A stretch of 64,000 nucleotides of DNA, taken from contig OY970371.1 in NCBI GenBank assembly GCA_963718695.1, positions 3,472,001-3,536,000 of the forward strand, written 5' to 3'. The notes below the pieces were generated by a model that saw only the letters and a list, made by a program, of their open reading frames with translations, did no database searches and had not been told where the DNA came from. The position numbers and the translations under genes are program-made. Positions 50,877 to 60,251 of this stretch are shown one piece after another. The DNA is from Manganitrophus sp963718695 (GTDB taxonomy: Bacteria; Nitrospirota; Nitrospiria; SBBL01; Manganitrophaceae). Position 1 is the first letter of the stretch. Every line of letters starts with the position of its first letter.

Positions 50877-51344
50877 TTATCCGAAGATAAGCCAATTGAA
50901 AGTCGGCCCTAATTTATTGCTTAGCTGTGAAAATGCTTCCTCCTTGATCGGATGACCATTAAAGACTCTTAAAGTCTCAATCGATCCATCTGGAAGGATC
51001 TCAAATTCAAGCTCACGGTTATTAACCTTCCATTCAAACTGAATCCCGCCGCCGGATGTAGGATAGATTTTAGGCGCTGGGAACAAATCCGAAAATTGTA
51101 CTGAAATTAATAATTCAATTGCCACTCTAACTGCCTGCATTTGTAAGCGAGGGCTTTTATAACTATCCCAGTTGTCAGGTAAGGCAATTAACTCTCTGAT
51201 ATTTGAGATAGCCTTGAGCTGCCAGGGTTGAAGGGAACTTGTTGGAAAAGTTTTAACCGACTGCTCATCCTGCATTACTGAGCCTGCATTATCTCCCTTT
51301 ATAACAAATCCTAATGAATCTGGAGTTGCTGCATATGAGCTCAT
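50877..51344 (-). CDS. Second gene of the TIGR04255-type cassette, unknown function
   Basis: 155 residues, cytosolic. The central IRELIALPDNWDSYKSPRLQ motif (L..NWD.Y.S) and the strand-rich IQFEWKVNNRELEFEILPDG region are seen in small proteins encoded with TIGR04255-type genes. Start: ATG 51344, which overlaps the TIGR04255 stop by ATGA; a GTG at 51359 is also in frame. No catalytic motif is evident. By position it may be a partner or regulator of the TIGR04255 protein (inference). Confidence 0.7.
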   Translation of the reverse strand: MSSYAATPDSLGFVIKGDNAGSVMQDEQSVKTFPTSSLQPWQLKAISNIRELIALPDNWDSYKSPRLQMQAVRVAIELLISVQFSDLFPAPKIYPTSGGGIQFEWKVNNRELEFEILPDGSIETLRVFNGHPIKEEAFSQLSNKLGPTFNWLIFG

Positions 51345-52159
51345 TCTCTGATCCCCCACAATTTATGCATTTCTTTGGTTGTGAAATCTGTAAACCCCCG
51401 CACAAGCCATTCGTGGCCCAGATCAAAAAAAGATAAAATATCTTCCAACTTTGATGTATCAGGTTTACCCCTCACAGTAAGATTCAACTGGAGAACTTCC
51501 CGGACATCACGTCTTCGTATTGCCGGTTCCAAAACTATATAGAGTCTCCCTTTAGAGTCAGGCAATAAAAACCGAGTATGAATGTTGACGATTTCCGGCT
51601 CTGGCAAAAACCCAGCAACTTGAACGCTTGACCAGTGTGAGATAACTTTTTCTATCTCTCCTGTTTTCTTCCAAGCCGTCCCAGGTTCAATATGATTTAC
51701 GTATGTCACTTCGCATTGATTGACTACTGGCATATCAATTTTCTCTTCTTCAAGAAAATGAGAAAATCTCAACCACTCTTTTTCAAAGGTAGACCTTACG
51801 CTACTGAAACGAGGGTATTCGTCGCTCGATTGTACTTTTCGCCAATTATGTATAAAACGGTCATTTTGTATTTGTAGTAATCTAGTCTTTTCTGAAGTTA
51901 CAAACCAAAACCTTACACTTGGAATTTCTTCAAGCGAGAACTGAATTTTGGGAGGCTTTATTGCAGATCCAAACTCTTCTACAATAGGACCTAGAGCAGG
52001 TTTAATATCACAGGTAGGATATTGATCGCGGACCTTTCCCCAAAAATACCCGAGGAGTGGAATAGTTAACTTGTCAATCGGATCAAACTGAACTCCGATA
52101 AGAGTTTCGATTACAGGCGGATTAGCAAACTCGGGGAGTTTTTGTTCTCTATTAGCCAC
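51341..52159 (-). CDS. TIGR04255-family protein
   Basis: 272 residues, cytosolic. The N-terminus PEFANPPVIETLIGVQFDPI and the downstream VVNQCEVTYVNHIE match the sporadically distributed TIGR04255 family, which has no known function. The chain appears to contain two alternating alpha/beta halves. It is the first gene of a coupled cassette (ATGA overlap with the next gene). The patchy family distribution and position in an AT-rich tRNA island suggest a horizontally transferred defence or toxin-like module; this is inference. Confidence 0.78.
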   Translation of the reverse strand: MANREQKLPEFANPPVIETLIGVQFDPIDKLTIPLLGYFWGKVRDQYPTCDIKPALGPIVEEFGSAIKPPKIQFSLEEIPSVRFWFVTSEKTRLLQIQNDRFIHNWRKVQSSDEYPRFSSVRSTFEKEWLRFSHFLEEEKIDMPVVNQCEVTYVNHIEPGTAWKKTGEIEKVISHWSSVQVAGFLPEPEIVNIHTRFLLPDSKGRLYIVLEPAIRRRDVREVLQLNLTVRGKPDTSKLEDILSFFDLGHEWLVRGFTDFTTKEMHKLWGIRE

Positions 52160-52681
52160 AAACCACCTTTACTACGATATCAACAATATCTTGGCACAAT
52201 TATATCAGGAAATGCAACAGGTGGGGGCTCTATAAGCCGCTGATTATTGTAATCATTTTCTTATAGGCAGTCAATCTTTTTATTTCGTTTTTACTGACCT
52301 CCTTATTTTTTTGGAATCCCATGGAGGAATTGGATTCGGAGATCCTTCTATAAAGGTTCTGGCCGGGAGATCCCCTCCCCCACAATCTGGCCGCATTATC
52401 AGTCGAGAAGGCGGGTTCTCATTTCTTAGTTAAGGTAGTGAGAGAATAATTCCTGGATTGGCGAAAACTCCTATTCTAGATTCGGCAAAGTCGGTGGATT
52501 GTTATTCGTCTGGGAATCCGTAAAGGCCATCCGCACACCCATCCCGGAGCCATCAATAACATTTTTTAGTGGAGTAGTGAAATCGCTCAATGCTATTCCT
52601 CCGTCTACACATCGTCTACATGGACGTCTATCCGAAATATTAGAATCTTGGAGCAACCTTATAAATTATTGAATATAGAAG
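52160..52681. other. Right part of the island without a recognised gene
   Basis: About 520 AT-rich nt between the TIGR04255 gene and the right attachment repeat, where an integrase gene would be expected. Only a 61-codon minus frame (52471-52656) without protein-like features is open. It may hold promoters and integrase decay; nothing specific was recognised. Confidence 0.5.
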
Positions 52682-52711
52682 AAAGGATGGTGCGCCCAGA
52701 GAGATTTGAAC
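52682..52711. repeat. Right attachment-site copy inside tRNA-Arg
   Basis: Identical over 30 bp to 48150-48179. It includes the encoded CCA, discriminator, acceptor and part of the T arm of tRNA-Arg(ACG), so integration leaves the tRNA gene functional. Read as attR or attB. Confidence 0.8.
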
Positions 52712-52764
52712 TCCCGACCCCTTGATTCGTAGTCAAGTGCTCTATCCAGCTGAGCTATGGGCGC
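52688..52764 (-). tRNA. tRNA-Arg(ACG)
   Basis: On the minus strand: acceptor GCGCCCA (52764-52758) pairs with TGGGCGC, D arm with AGCTCAGCTGGATAGAGC, anticodon stem CTTGA/TCAAG with loop CTACGAA and anticodon ACG, T arm GGGAGTTCAAATCTC, and encoded CCA (52690-52688). Its 3' end is duplicated at 48150-48179, marking an integration site. Confidence 0.96.
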
Positions 52765-52776
52765 GATGGAACGATC

Positions 52777-53316
52777 TTAGGCTGAAACCACATCCTTGAG
52801 GGTGACGGCAAAGCGGGGATGTTGGAATGGATGCATCGTGGGAAAGAGAGAGAAGAGCCATCCTTTAAACAGCTCCTTGCCGTTTTCCGAAATGATGACG
52901 CGGACCGCGGGATTCTTGAGCTCGTTCGACACCGAGGTAAAAACCGTCCCTTGAATAATCAGGTCCGGCAGAAACTCGCCGACCTTCACCTTCACCGCCG
53001 AATCGGGAAGGGTATACTCCTCGCCCAAATTGATGGTGTGCTCGGTGATCTGTTGGGTCTGCTTGTCCTCGACCATCAATTTCACCGCCTTCCATTTCCC
53101 CTTGACCATCTCCGGAATGACAATCTGAGCATTGGTCAGATCGGGAACATCGGAAGGACGTTCCGTGGTGGGGTGATCCCCTCTTTGAACCGGTTGTACC
53201 TGCGGAGCCGGTGTCGGTGCCGCGGGGGCTTCCCCCATGTAATTTGTTTCCTTCTTGTTGCATGCCGTGAAAAGAAGGAAGACGATGAGAAAAAGGGCGG
53301 TTTCTTTCCGTTTCAT
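52777..53316 (-). CDS. Lipoprotein with DUF2155-like domain
   Basis: 179 residues. Signal peptide with lipobox LFTAC, so Cys at about 19 is lipid-modified. A proline-rich linker (EAPAAPTPAPQVQPVQ) precedes the globular part: KGKWKAVKLMVEDKQT, YTLPDSAVKVKVGEFLPDL, SNELKNPAVRVIISENGKELFKGWLFSLFP. This order matches DUF2155-type proteins of unknown role. It lies between tRNA-Arg and tRNA-Ser(GCU) on the same strand. Confidence 0.82.
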   Translation of the reverse strand: MKRKETALFLIVFLLFTACNKKETNYMGEAPAAPTPAPQVQPVQRGDHPTTERPSDVPDLTNAQIVIPEMVKGKWKAVKLMVEDKQTQQITEHTINLGEEYTLPDSAVKVKVGEFLPDLIIQGTVFTSVSNELKNPAVRVIISENGKELFKGWLFSLFPTMHPFQHPRFAVTLKDVVSA

Positions 53317-53368
53317 AACACTCCTTACTTGATCGATATTTCATCCCCAAAAGCACGCCTGGGGAATT

Positions 53369-53462
53369 TGGCGGAGAGGCAGGGATTTGAACCCTGGATA
53401 GAGGTTTAAGCCCCTATGACGGTTTAGCAAACCGTTGCCTTCAGCCGCTCGGCCACCTCTCC
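53369..53462 (-). tRNA. tRNA-Ser(GCU)
   Basis: On the minus strand: acceptor GGAGAGG/CCTCTCC, anticodon loop with GCT, a long class II variable arm (CATAGGGGCTTAAACCTCTAT), T arm CAGGGTTCAAATCCCTG, discriminator G and encoded CCA (53371-53369). Downstream of serS and tRNA-Ser(UGA). Confidence 0.96.
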
Positions 53463-53466
53463 ATTT

Positions 53467-53555
53467 ATATGTGGGGCCCGTGCGGCAAAGGAAGAGAGAA
53501 GGTCTTCCGATGCCCCACGCCCGCGCTCGCACCGGCAAAGCCGGCTGCTCGCTTT
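53467..53555. repeat. Structured spacer copy A upstream of tRNA-Ser(GCU)
   Basis: Shares TATGTGGGG, GGGCCCGT, CTTCCGATGCCCC-ACGCCC and CTCGC blocks with 53759-53869. It contains the small hairpin CCGGC-AAA-GCCGG (53532-53544) and a GTGGGG/CCCCAC long-range pairing. Copy B has CTGGC-AGA-GCCAG at the same place, a compensatory change. Confidence 0.6.
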
Positions 53556-53668
53556 ATTTCTATAACTGTCCTCGGGCTTTATTATCTCCCTGCTCGCGCG
53601 GGAAGAACCGTCGCTCAGTTGACCTGCGTATTCTAATCGCCCGCGAGGCGCATTTCAAGTTTTAAGAT

Positions 53669-53754
53669 TGGCGGAGGGGGTAGGATTCGAACCCACGACC
53701 CTTTCGGGTAACGGTTTTCAAGACCGCCGCCTTAGGCCACTCGGCCACCCCTCC
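53669..53754 (-). tRNA. tRNA-Ser(UGA)
   Basis: On the minus strand: acceptor GGAGGGG/CCCCTCC, D arm GGCCGAGTGGCC, anticodon loop with TGA, variable arm ACCCGAAAGGGT, T arm GTGGGTTCGAATCCTAC, discriminator G and encoded CCA (53671-53669). It lies 183 nt downstream of serS. Confidence 0.96.
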
Positions 53755-53758
53755 ATTA

Positions 53759-53869
53759 TATGTGGGGGGTCTATTTTTATGTGTGGGCCCGTCCAGTGCT
53801 CGCGTTGCTGCGCGCTTCCGATGCCCCCACGCCCCGCCCTCGCGCTGGCAGAGCCAGTCGCTCGCTTTG
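53759..53869. repeat. Structured spacer copy B upstream of tRNA-Ser(UGA)
   Basis: Diverged copy of 53467-53555, also directly upstream of a tRNA-Ser gene. Hairpin CTGGC-AGA-GCCAG (53845-53857) replaces CCGGC-AAA-GCCGG with paired C-to-T and G-to-A changes, which preserves base pairing. Confidence 0.6.
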
Positions 53870-53937
53870 ATCTAGATTTTGTCTCTTTGGCGAAGTCTGA
53901 TCCTCGCCTTTTTTCCCTTAAACCGCCCGTCTGACGA

Positions 53938-55221
53938 TCAGGCTGCTTTTCCCTTCTCGATCTTTGACACTCCGTCCATGTAGGGGCGCAGCGCTTCTGG
54001 AATCACGACCGATCCGTCTTCCTGCTGATAATTCTCGAGGAGCGCGACCAGCGTCCGCCCGACCGCCAGGCCCGAGCCGTTGAGGGTATGGACATACTGG
54101 ACCTTGCCGCCCGCGGTTCGATAGCGGATTTCCGCGCGGCGGGCCTGGAACGCTTCGAAGTTGCTGCAAGACGAGATCTCCCGAAACATCTGCTGCGAGG
54201 GGAGCCAGACTTCAATATCATACGTCTTGGCCGCCGCGAATCCCATGTCGCCGGTGGAAAGCGCCATCACCCGATAGGGAAGCGCCAACCGCTGCAAGAC
54301 CACCTCGGCATTGTTTAAAAGCCGCTCCAGATGATCGTACGACTCTTCGGGCTTGGCAAACTTGACCAGTTCCACCTTATTGAACTGATGCTGCCGGATC
54401 AAGCCGCGCGTGTCTTTGCCATATGAACCGGCCTCCCTCCGAAAACAGGGGGTGTACGCGACATGCGAAATCGGAAGCTGCGTCTCGGCCAAAATCTCAC
54501 CGCGGTAGATATTGGTTACCGGAACTTCCGCGGTCGGAATGAGGAAGTAATCTTCATCCTTTAACCGGAAGAGATCTTCCTCAAACTTCGGGAGCTGCCC
54601 CGTCCCAGTCATGCTCTCTCGATTGACGATAAACGGGGGAAGGACCTCCTGATAACCATGTTCCCGGGTGTGAAGATCGAGCATAAAATTGATCAGCGCC
54701 CGCTCCAGCCTGGCCCCGGCCCCCCTATAGAGGGTAAAACGCGCCCCGGTGATTTTGGTCCCCCGCTCGAAATCAAGAATGCCGAGTTCTTCGCCGATCT
54801 CCCAATGCGGCTTCGGCTTGAATGAAAACGGCGGCGCCACACCCCAACGGCGGACCTCCTGATTATCCCGCTCATCCTTTCCAACGGGAACCGAAGGATG
54901 AGGGAGGTTCGGAAGTCGCAACAAAAAGGGGCCGATCTCTTCCTCGGTCTTCTTCAGTTCCCCTTCAAGTTGCTCGATCTCCTGAGCAACCTCTTTCATC
55001 TCCTGCAAGACCGGATCGATCGGCTGTTTTTCACGTTTAAGGCGCGCAATCTGCTCGCTCGCTTGGTTCTTTCTCGCTTTGAGCGCCTCGTTTTTTGCTT
55101 TCAGCGCCCGTTGCCGCTGATCCGATTCCGCCCAGGCATCAAAGGAAATCTCCAACTGGCGGTCGGCCAGCCTTCTTTTGACCTCTCCTAAATTTTCTCT
55201 GAGCAGCTTGACGTTGAGCAT
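53938..55221 (-). CDS. serS: Seryl-tRNA synthetase
   Basis: 427 residues. The N-terminal long coiled-coil arm (LNVKLLRENLGEVKRRL through IEQLEGELKKTEEEIG) contacts the tRNA-Ser variable arm. The class II core has motif 2 (FRREAGSYGKDTRGLIRQHQF) and motif 3 (GSGLAVGRTLVALLENYQ). It charges the two tRNA-Ser genes that lie immediately downstream. Start: ATG 55221 (MLNVKLLREN); the longer frame from 55281 adds residues absent from the family. Clustering of synthetase and cognate tRNAs may favour co-regulation. Confidence 0.96.
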   Translation of the reverse strand: MLNVKLLRENLGEVKRRLADRQLEISFDAWAESDQRQRALKAKNEALKARKNQASEQIARLKREKQPIDPVLQEMKEVAQEIEQLEGELKKTEEEIGPFLLRLPNLPHPSVPVGKDERDNQEVRRWGVAPPFSFKPKPHWEIGEELGILDFERGTKITGARFTLYRGAGARLERALINFMLDLHTREHGYQEVLPPFIVNRESMTGTGQLPKFEEDLFRLKDEDYFLIPTAEVPVTNIYRGEILAETQLPISHVAYTPCFRREAGSYGKDTRGLIRQHQFNKVELVKFAKPEESYDHLERLLNNAEVVLQRLALPYRVMALSTGDMGFAAAKTYDIEVWLPSQQMFREISSCSNFEAFQARRAEIRYRTAGGKVQYVHTLNGSGLAVGRTLVALLENYQQEDGSVVIPEALRPYMDGVSKIEKGKAA

Positions 55222-55421
55222 TAAATAGACTTTAACCCAAAACGATCCGCTCAATCTAACATGTTGATTTAAGAGAGTCAACCTGGAGCGTAAGACTTTT
55301 ATCGGTACCGTCTCCAGAGGAGCCCCCTACCTTCCTTCTTGCAGAGAAAAGACGTAAAAAAAGATGGAGGTGAGCCCCTCTTTCTGTTAAAATCAAAAAT
55401 CATTCTTTACGGAGGTATTAC

Positions 55422-58400
55422 TTGGGAAGCGATCAGATAAAAGCCCTGCTGCGCGAGCGGATTTTAGTCATGGACGGGGCAATGGGGACGATGATCCAGG
55501 CCAGAAATTTGACCGCCGCCGATTTTGGCGGGCCGGAGCTGGAAGGATGCAACGAGAACCTGAATCTCACCCGCCCGGAACGTCATCCAATCGATCCATG
55601 AGGCCTATTATGCCGCGGGAGCCGATATCGTCGAGACCAACACTTTCGGCGGGACCGGCATCGTTTTGGCGGAGTATGGCCTTCAGGTCAAGGTCATCGA
55701 GATCAACCGCGCGGGGGCGCAGGTCGCGAAGGCTGCCGCAAAGAAATATTCCACCCCTGCCAAGCCCCGGTTCGTCGCCGCCTCGATGGGGCCGACGACC
55801 AAGGCGATCACCGTCACCGGCGGGGTCACTTTCGATCAATTGGTCGAGGCGTTCGCGCTGCAGACCCGGGGATTGATCGAGGGAGGGGTCGATCTTCTCT
55901 TGTTGGAAACGGCCCAGGACACCATCAATCTGAAAGCCGCCTCGATCGGCATCCTCCAGGCCCAGAAAGAGATGGGGATCGAGGTCCCGATCATGATCTC
56001 GGCCACCATTGAACGGACCGGAACGATGCTCGCGGGTCAGGGAGTGGAGGCGCTTTATGCCTCGCTGGAACATCTCCCCCTCCTTTCGATCGGTCTGAAT
56101 TGCGCCACCGGTCCGGAGTTTATGACCGACCACATTCGCTCGCTCGCCGACATGGCGACCTGCCTTGTCTCGGTCTACCCCAACGCGGGCCTCCCGAATG
56201 AAGAAGGAAAGTACGAAGAAACCCCCGAATCGCTTGCCGCCAAGCTTTCCCGGTTCGTCGAGGAGGGGTGGATCAATCTGATCGGCGGCTGCTGCGGGAC
56301 CACCCCGGCGCATATCACGGCGATCTCAAAAATGGTCGAAGGGAGAAAACCGCGCACCCCGAAGGGCGCGCTGAAACCGGCCGTCTCCGGCATCGACTTT
56401 CTTCTGATCGAGGAAGAGAACCGACCGGTGATCGTCGGCGAGCGGACCAACGTGATCGGAAGCCGGAAATTCAAAGAGCTGATCGTCGACGGGAAAATCG
56501 AAGAGGGGGCCGAGATCGGCCGGGCGCAGGTCCGAAACGGCGCGCAGGTGATCGACGTCTGCATGGCCAACCCGGACCGGAATGAATTGGCCGACGTGGA
56601 AGCCTTTCTCCAGATCCTGAATAAAAAGGTGAAAGCGCCGATCATGATCGACTCGACCGATCATCGGGTGATCGAGTCGGCGCTCAAGCTCTGTCAGGGA
56701 AAGTGCATCGTCAACTCGATCAATCTGGAAGACGGCGAGGAGCGCTTCGAGCTGGTCGTCCCGCTCTTGAAGAAATACGGCGGCGCCGTGGTGGTCGGTT
56801 GCATCGATGAAGACCCCGTCCAGGGGATGGGGGTCACCCGCCAGCGGAAGATCGAGATCGCAAAACGCTCCTACGACCTGCTCGTGAACAAATACGGCCT
56901 GGCCCCGCGGGATCTGATCTTCGACGCCCTGGTCTTTCCGGTCGGGACCGGCGACGCCAACTACATCGGCTCGGCCCCCGAGACGATTGAAGGGATCCGG
57001 CTGATCAAGGAGACCTTCCCGGAATCCAAAACGATCCTGGGGGTCAGCAACGTCTCCTTCGGTCTTCCGACCGCCGGTCGCGAAATCCTCAACTCCGTTT
57101 TTCTCTACCATACCGTCAAAGCGGGACTCGACTATGCCATCGTCAACGCCGAGAAGCTGGAGCGTTATCCCTCCATCCCGGAGGAGGAGCGCCGTCTCGC
57201 CGAAGACTTGATCTTCTGGCGGGGAGCGGACCCGGTCGCCGCCTTTGCGGCCCACTTCAAGGACAAGAAGGGAATCGCCAAGAAGGTCCGCGCCGACCTT
57301 CCCCTCGATGGGCGGCTCGCCCGCTACATCGTCGAAGGCTCCAAAGAAGGCCTTATCGACGATTTGGAGCAGAAGCGAAAGGAAGCAACGCCGCTCCAGA
57401 TTATCAATGGCCCTTTAATGGCCGGGATGGATGAGGTCGGACGGCTCTTCAACAATAACGAGCTGATCGTGGCGGAGGTGCTGCAATCGGCCGAAGCGAT
57501 GAAGGCGGCGGTGAGGCACCTGGAGCAGTTCATGGAGAAGAGCGACACCGCTGCGCGCGGGACGATCCTCCTGGCGACGGTGAAAGGGGATGTTCACGAC
57601 ATCGGGAAGAACCTGGTCGAAATTATCCTGAGCAACAACGGCTACAAGGTGGTGAATCTCGGGATCAAGGTCCCCCCGGAGACGCTGATCGAGGCGATCC
57701 GGAAGGAGCGGCCCGATATGGTCGGCCTCTCCGGGCTGCTGGTGAAATCGGCCCAACAGATGGTGATCACCGCACAGGACTTCAAGACCGCTGGCGTCAC
57801 CGTGCCGATCCTGGTCGGGGGAGCCGCCCTCACCAAGCGCTTCACCGACACGAAAATCGCCGCAGAATATCCGGGACCGGTTTTCTACGCCAAAGACGCG
57901 ATGAACGGGCTCGACCTGGCCAATCAATGGGTCGATGAAATACAACGCCCCGGGCTTCTGAAGAAGACCGAAACCGAACGGAGCGCGATGGTGAAGATCG
58001 CCGAGGGGATGGAGAAGAAGCCGCAGCCGGCGGCGCAGGTCCGCGCCCGCTCAAACGTACGGCGCGATGTCCCCCTGCCGAAAGCCCCCGATTTTGATTT
58101 TCACACGATCGACGAGGGACCGCTTCGGGAGATCTTCTCTTTCATCAATCCGTCGATGCTCTACGGAAAGCACTTGGGGCTGAAAGGAAATCTCGAACGG
58201 CTCCTCGCCGACCGCGACGAGCGGGCGGAGAAGCTTCATGCCTCCGTGGTGGCGATGCAGGAGGAGATTCTCGAAAAACGGATCCTCACCGCTCAGGGGG
58301 TTTATCGCTATTTTCCCTGCCAGGCGCGGGGAGAGGATCTGCTGCTCTACGATCCCGCCGATCCGGCGCGCCTGCTTGAAATATTCACCTTTCCCCGACA

Positions 58401-58878
58401 GCCCGAAAGCGAGCGGCTCTGCCTTTCCGACTACTGCCGCGATGTGGACTCGGGCGAGATCGACTCGGTCGCCCTCTTCGTCGTGACGATGGGAAAAGGG
58501 GTTCGCACCCTCTCCACACAGCTGAAGGAGGCGGGAGAGTATCTCCGCTCGCACCTGCTTCAGGCGATCGCCATCGAGGGAGCGGAGGGCTTCGCCGAGT
58601 GGGTGCACCAAAAAATTCGGAACGATTGGGGCATTCCCGATTCTCCGGAGATGACAATTCAAGATGTCTTGAAGAACCGATACCGCGGCATCCGGGTCAG
58701 CTTCGGCTACCCCGCCTGTCCGAATCTCGCCGATCAACGAAAGCTCTTTCAGCTGCTCGACGCCACCGCCAAAATCGGCGTGGAGCTGACCGAGGGCGAC
58801 ATGATGGACCCGGAGGCGTCGGTCTCCGCCCTCGTCTTCCACCACCCCGAGGCGAAATATTTCCGGACCGACACCTAA
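55422..58878 (+). CDS. metH: Cobalamin-dependent methionine synthase, with an apparent frameshift near 55581
   Basis: About 1151 residues if one base is corrected. It transfers methyl from methyl-tetrahydrofolate to homocysteine through cobalamin. Domains in order: homocysteine-binding (TMIQARNLT, GLNCATG, GGCCGTT zinc ligands), folate-binding (GERTNVIGSRKFKELI), cobalamin cap and binding (DVHDIGKN, GLSGLLVKSA) and the AdoMet activation domain (YRGIRVSFGYPACP). Translation starts at TTG 55422 with GGAGG six nt upstream. The first 52 codons stop at TGA near 55595; an extra base in CCCGGAACGTCATCC shifts the frame. The open frame then runs to 58878. It is otherwise well conserved, so a sequencing error is likely. 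Confidence 0.9.
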
Positions 58879-59035
58879 TCGGCATATGGCGCCCTAAAAG
58901 AATCAGGGAAGACCCGGCCCCGGTCCCGGAAAAAATTTTAGCAAGAGGGGGCGTGGGGCATTGGCGCACCTGGTGTGAAGATCTAAAACCAACAGCGTTC
59001 CTGGGGCGCCGGCCCCACATAAAATAGAGGGATAA

Positions 59036-59353
59036 ATGAACGAGTTTAAGAATGTCTCGGTAAAAAAAGCGGCGAACGTCTTCTTCGACGGAAAAGTCAC
59101 CAGCCGGACGGTCCTTTTCCCGGACGGCAGCCGCAAGACCCTCGGCATCATGCAGCCGGGCGAGTTCGAGTTTAAAATCGGCGATCAAGAGATCATGGAG
59201 ATCTTCTCCGGCGATCTGGAAGTGCTTCTGGAGGGAGAAACGGGTTGGAAGCGGATCAAAGGGGGGGAGCAGTTTACTGTCCCGGCCCGCACCACATTTA
59301 AGCTGAAGGTCCACAGCCTGACCGATTACTGCTGCAGCTTCGTCAAGGCGTAA
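59036..59353 (+). CDS. ppnP: Pyrimidine/purine nucleoside phosphorylase PpnP
   Basis: 105 residues, a cupin-fold (former DUF1255) enzyme that splits nucleosides to base and ribose-1-phosphate. Family features are KAANVFFDGKVTSRTV, LGIMQPGEFEF and the C-terminal VPARTTFKLKVHSLTDYCCSF. It probably forms a dimer. It starts at ATG 59036 after a GAGG site, 157 nt after metH, and could be independent. Salvage of nucleosides is the expected role. Confidence 0.93.
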   Translation: MNEFKNVSVKKAANVFFDGKVTSRTVLFPDGSRKTLGIMQPGEFEFKIGDQEIMEIFSGDLEVLLEGETGWKRIKGGEQFTVPARTTFKLKVHSLTDYCCSFVKA

Positions 59354-59466
59354 CCGCCGCCAGTGGTTTTTCTCATTGCAATCGACAGTTGATCTTCCTA
59401 GAATAACCGACAACGATGGGCCGGTGGAGATCTTTTTGGATTGGTCGACTTCCGGAACGGACCCTC

Positions 59467-60054
59467 ATGGATGAAGAGTTCCTTAAAAAACTCGGCGACC
59501 GAAAAACCCGCCTGAGGCGTCGCCTTGCAGAGTTGAACGATACGATCGAGATCGATCTTGCTTTCGCGGCCGATCGATACGATGATACCCGGGGCCACTC
59601 CTTCTTCACGCTTGAAGAGCGGCTCCAAGACTTCCAGATGCTCTTCCAAAAAATCTTCGAACAAGTGGACGAGTCGACCACCCTGGCCGACCTCGACCGG
59701 ACCGCAGGGCGCCTCGCCTATGTGGAAGATCGCCTGGATGAGCTGGAGAGCCAACTCTACAACCGAGCGAGAAGGAAGCGCCGACGGCCGTTTAATCTTG
59801 CCGATTTCTTTAGCCAGTACAGTCAACAGAACGGCTCGGAAGCCGCCTCTCAAGGCGAAATTTCTTCCCTAACGCAGGCCTACCAAATCTTGGGGGTCGA
59901 GGAGGGGACCGGGTTGACCGAAGTAACCGCCGCATTCCGCCGCTATGCAAAGGAGTATCATCCCGACGCCCGGGGAGGGGATCGAAGCACGGAAGCGGAG
60001 CTTCGAAAAGTGGTCGAGGCTTACCAGATGATCAAGCAGCACTTCGCCGATTAA
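59467..60054 (+). CDS. J-domain protein with N-terminal coiled-coil region
   Basis: 195 residues. Residues about 1-110 are charged and helical (LRRRLAELNDTIEID, EERLQDFQMLFQKIFEQVD) and form a probable coiled coil. The C-terminal about 65 residues are a J domain with ILGVEEG...FRRYAKEYHPDARGGD containing the HPD motif that stimulates DnaK ATPase. Specific co-chaperones of this layout recruit DnaK to a particular client. Start: ATG 59467 is chosen over 59416 because the latter has no ribosome-binding site and adds a basic leader; both are weak. Confidence 0.82.
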   Translation: MDEEFLKKLGDRKTRLRRRLAELNDTIEIDLAFAADRYDDTRGHSFFTLEERLQDFQMLFQKIFEQVDESTTLADLDRTAGRLAYVEDRLDELESQLYNRARRKRRRPFNLADFFSQYSQQNGSEAASQGEISSLTQAYQILGVEEGTGLTEVTAAFRRYAKEYHPDARGGDRSTEAELRKVVEAYQMIKQHFAD

Positions 60055-60251
60055 GGAGCGCATCGACGAAACCGCGTCTTCGGAGGCGAATCCTCCCCTT
60101 CCCGTCTCTCCCCCCATCTCCCCGAACACTGACCAAAATGTACTTGATTTTACCGCTCAGGATGGTACCATAGAGCATTTCGCTCCCTTCCCACGAGGGG
60201 ATTCCGAGACCATCCGATTGAAAATCTCTGACATAAGGAGTACAAACGCTC

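Larger units (their letters stand above)
48150..52711. mobile_element. 4.56-kb genomic island integrated at tRNA-Arg(ACG)
   Basis: Bounded by a 30-bp perfect direct repeat of the tRNA-Arg 3' end (48150-48179 and 52682-52711). The interior is visibly more AT-rich than its surroundings, notably 48400-49400 and 50300-52700. It carries an HNH protein, a TerB/BRCT protein with an overlapping microORF, and three overlapping or closely packed genes of a TIGR04255-type cassette. No tyrosine integrase, transposase or mobility gene is recognisable, so the element is either a non-autonomous satellite or a remnant. The cargo is of a defence-island kind. Confidence 0.75.

Noticed and set aside
52471..52656. 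61-codon minus frame near the right attachment site, considered as integrase remnant
   Set aside because: No integrase motif (R, HxxR or Y box) and no other recombinase similarity visible.
55281..55421. Possible SAM, cobalamin or T-box riboswitch upstream of metH and serS
   Set aside because: No conserved core of any known riboswitch or T-box was found by eye; only ordinary Shine-Dalgarno sequences are visible.
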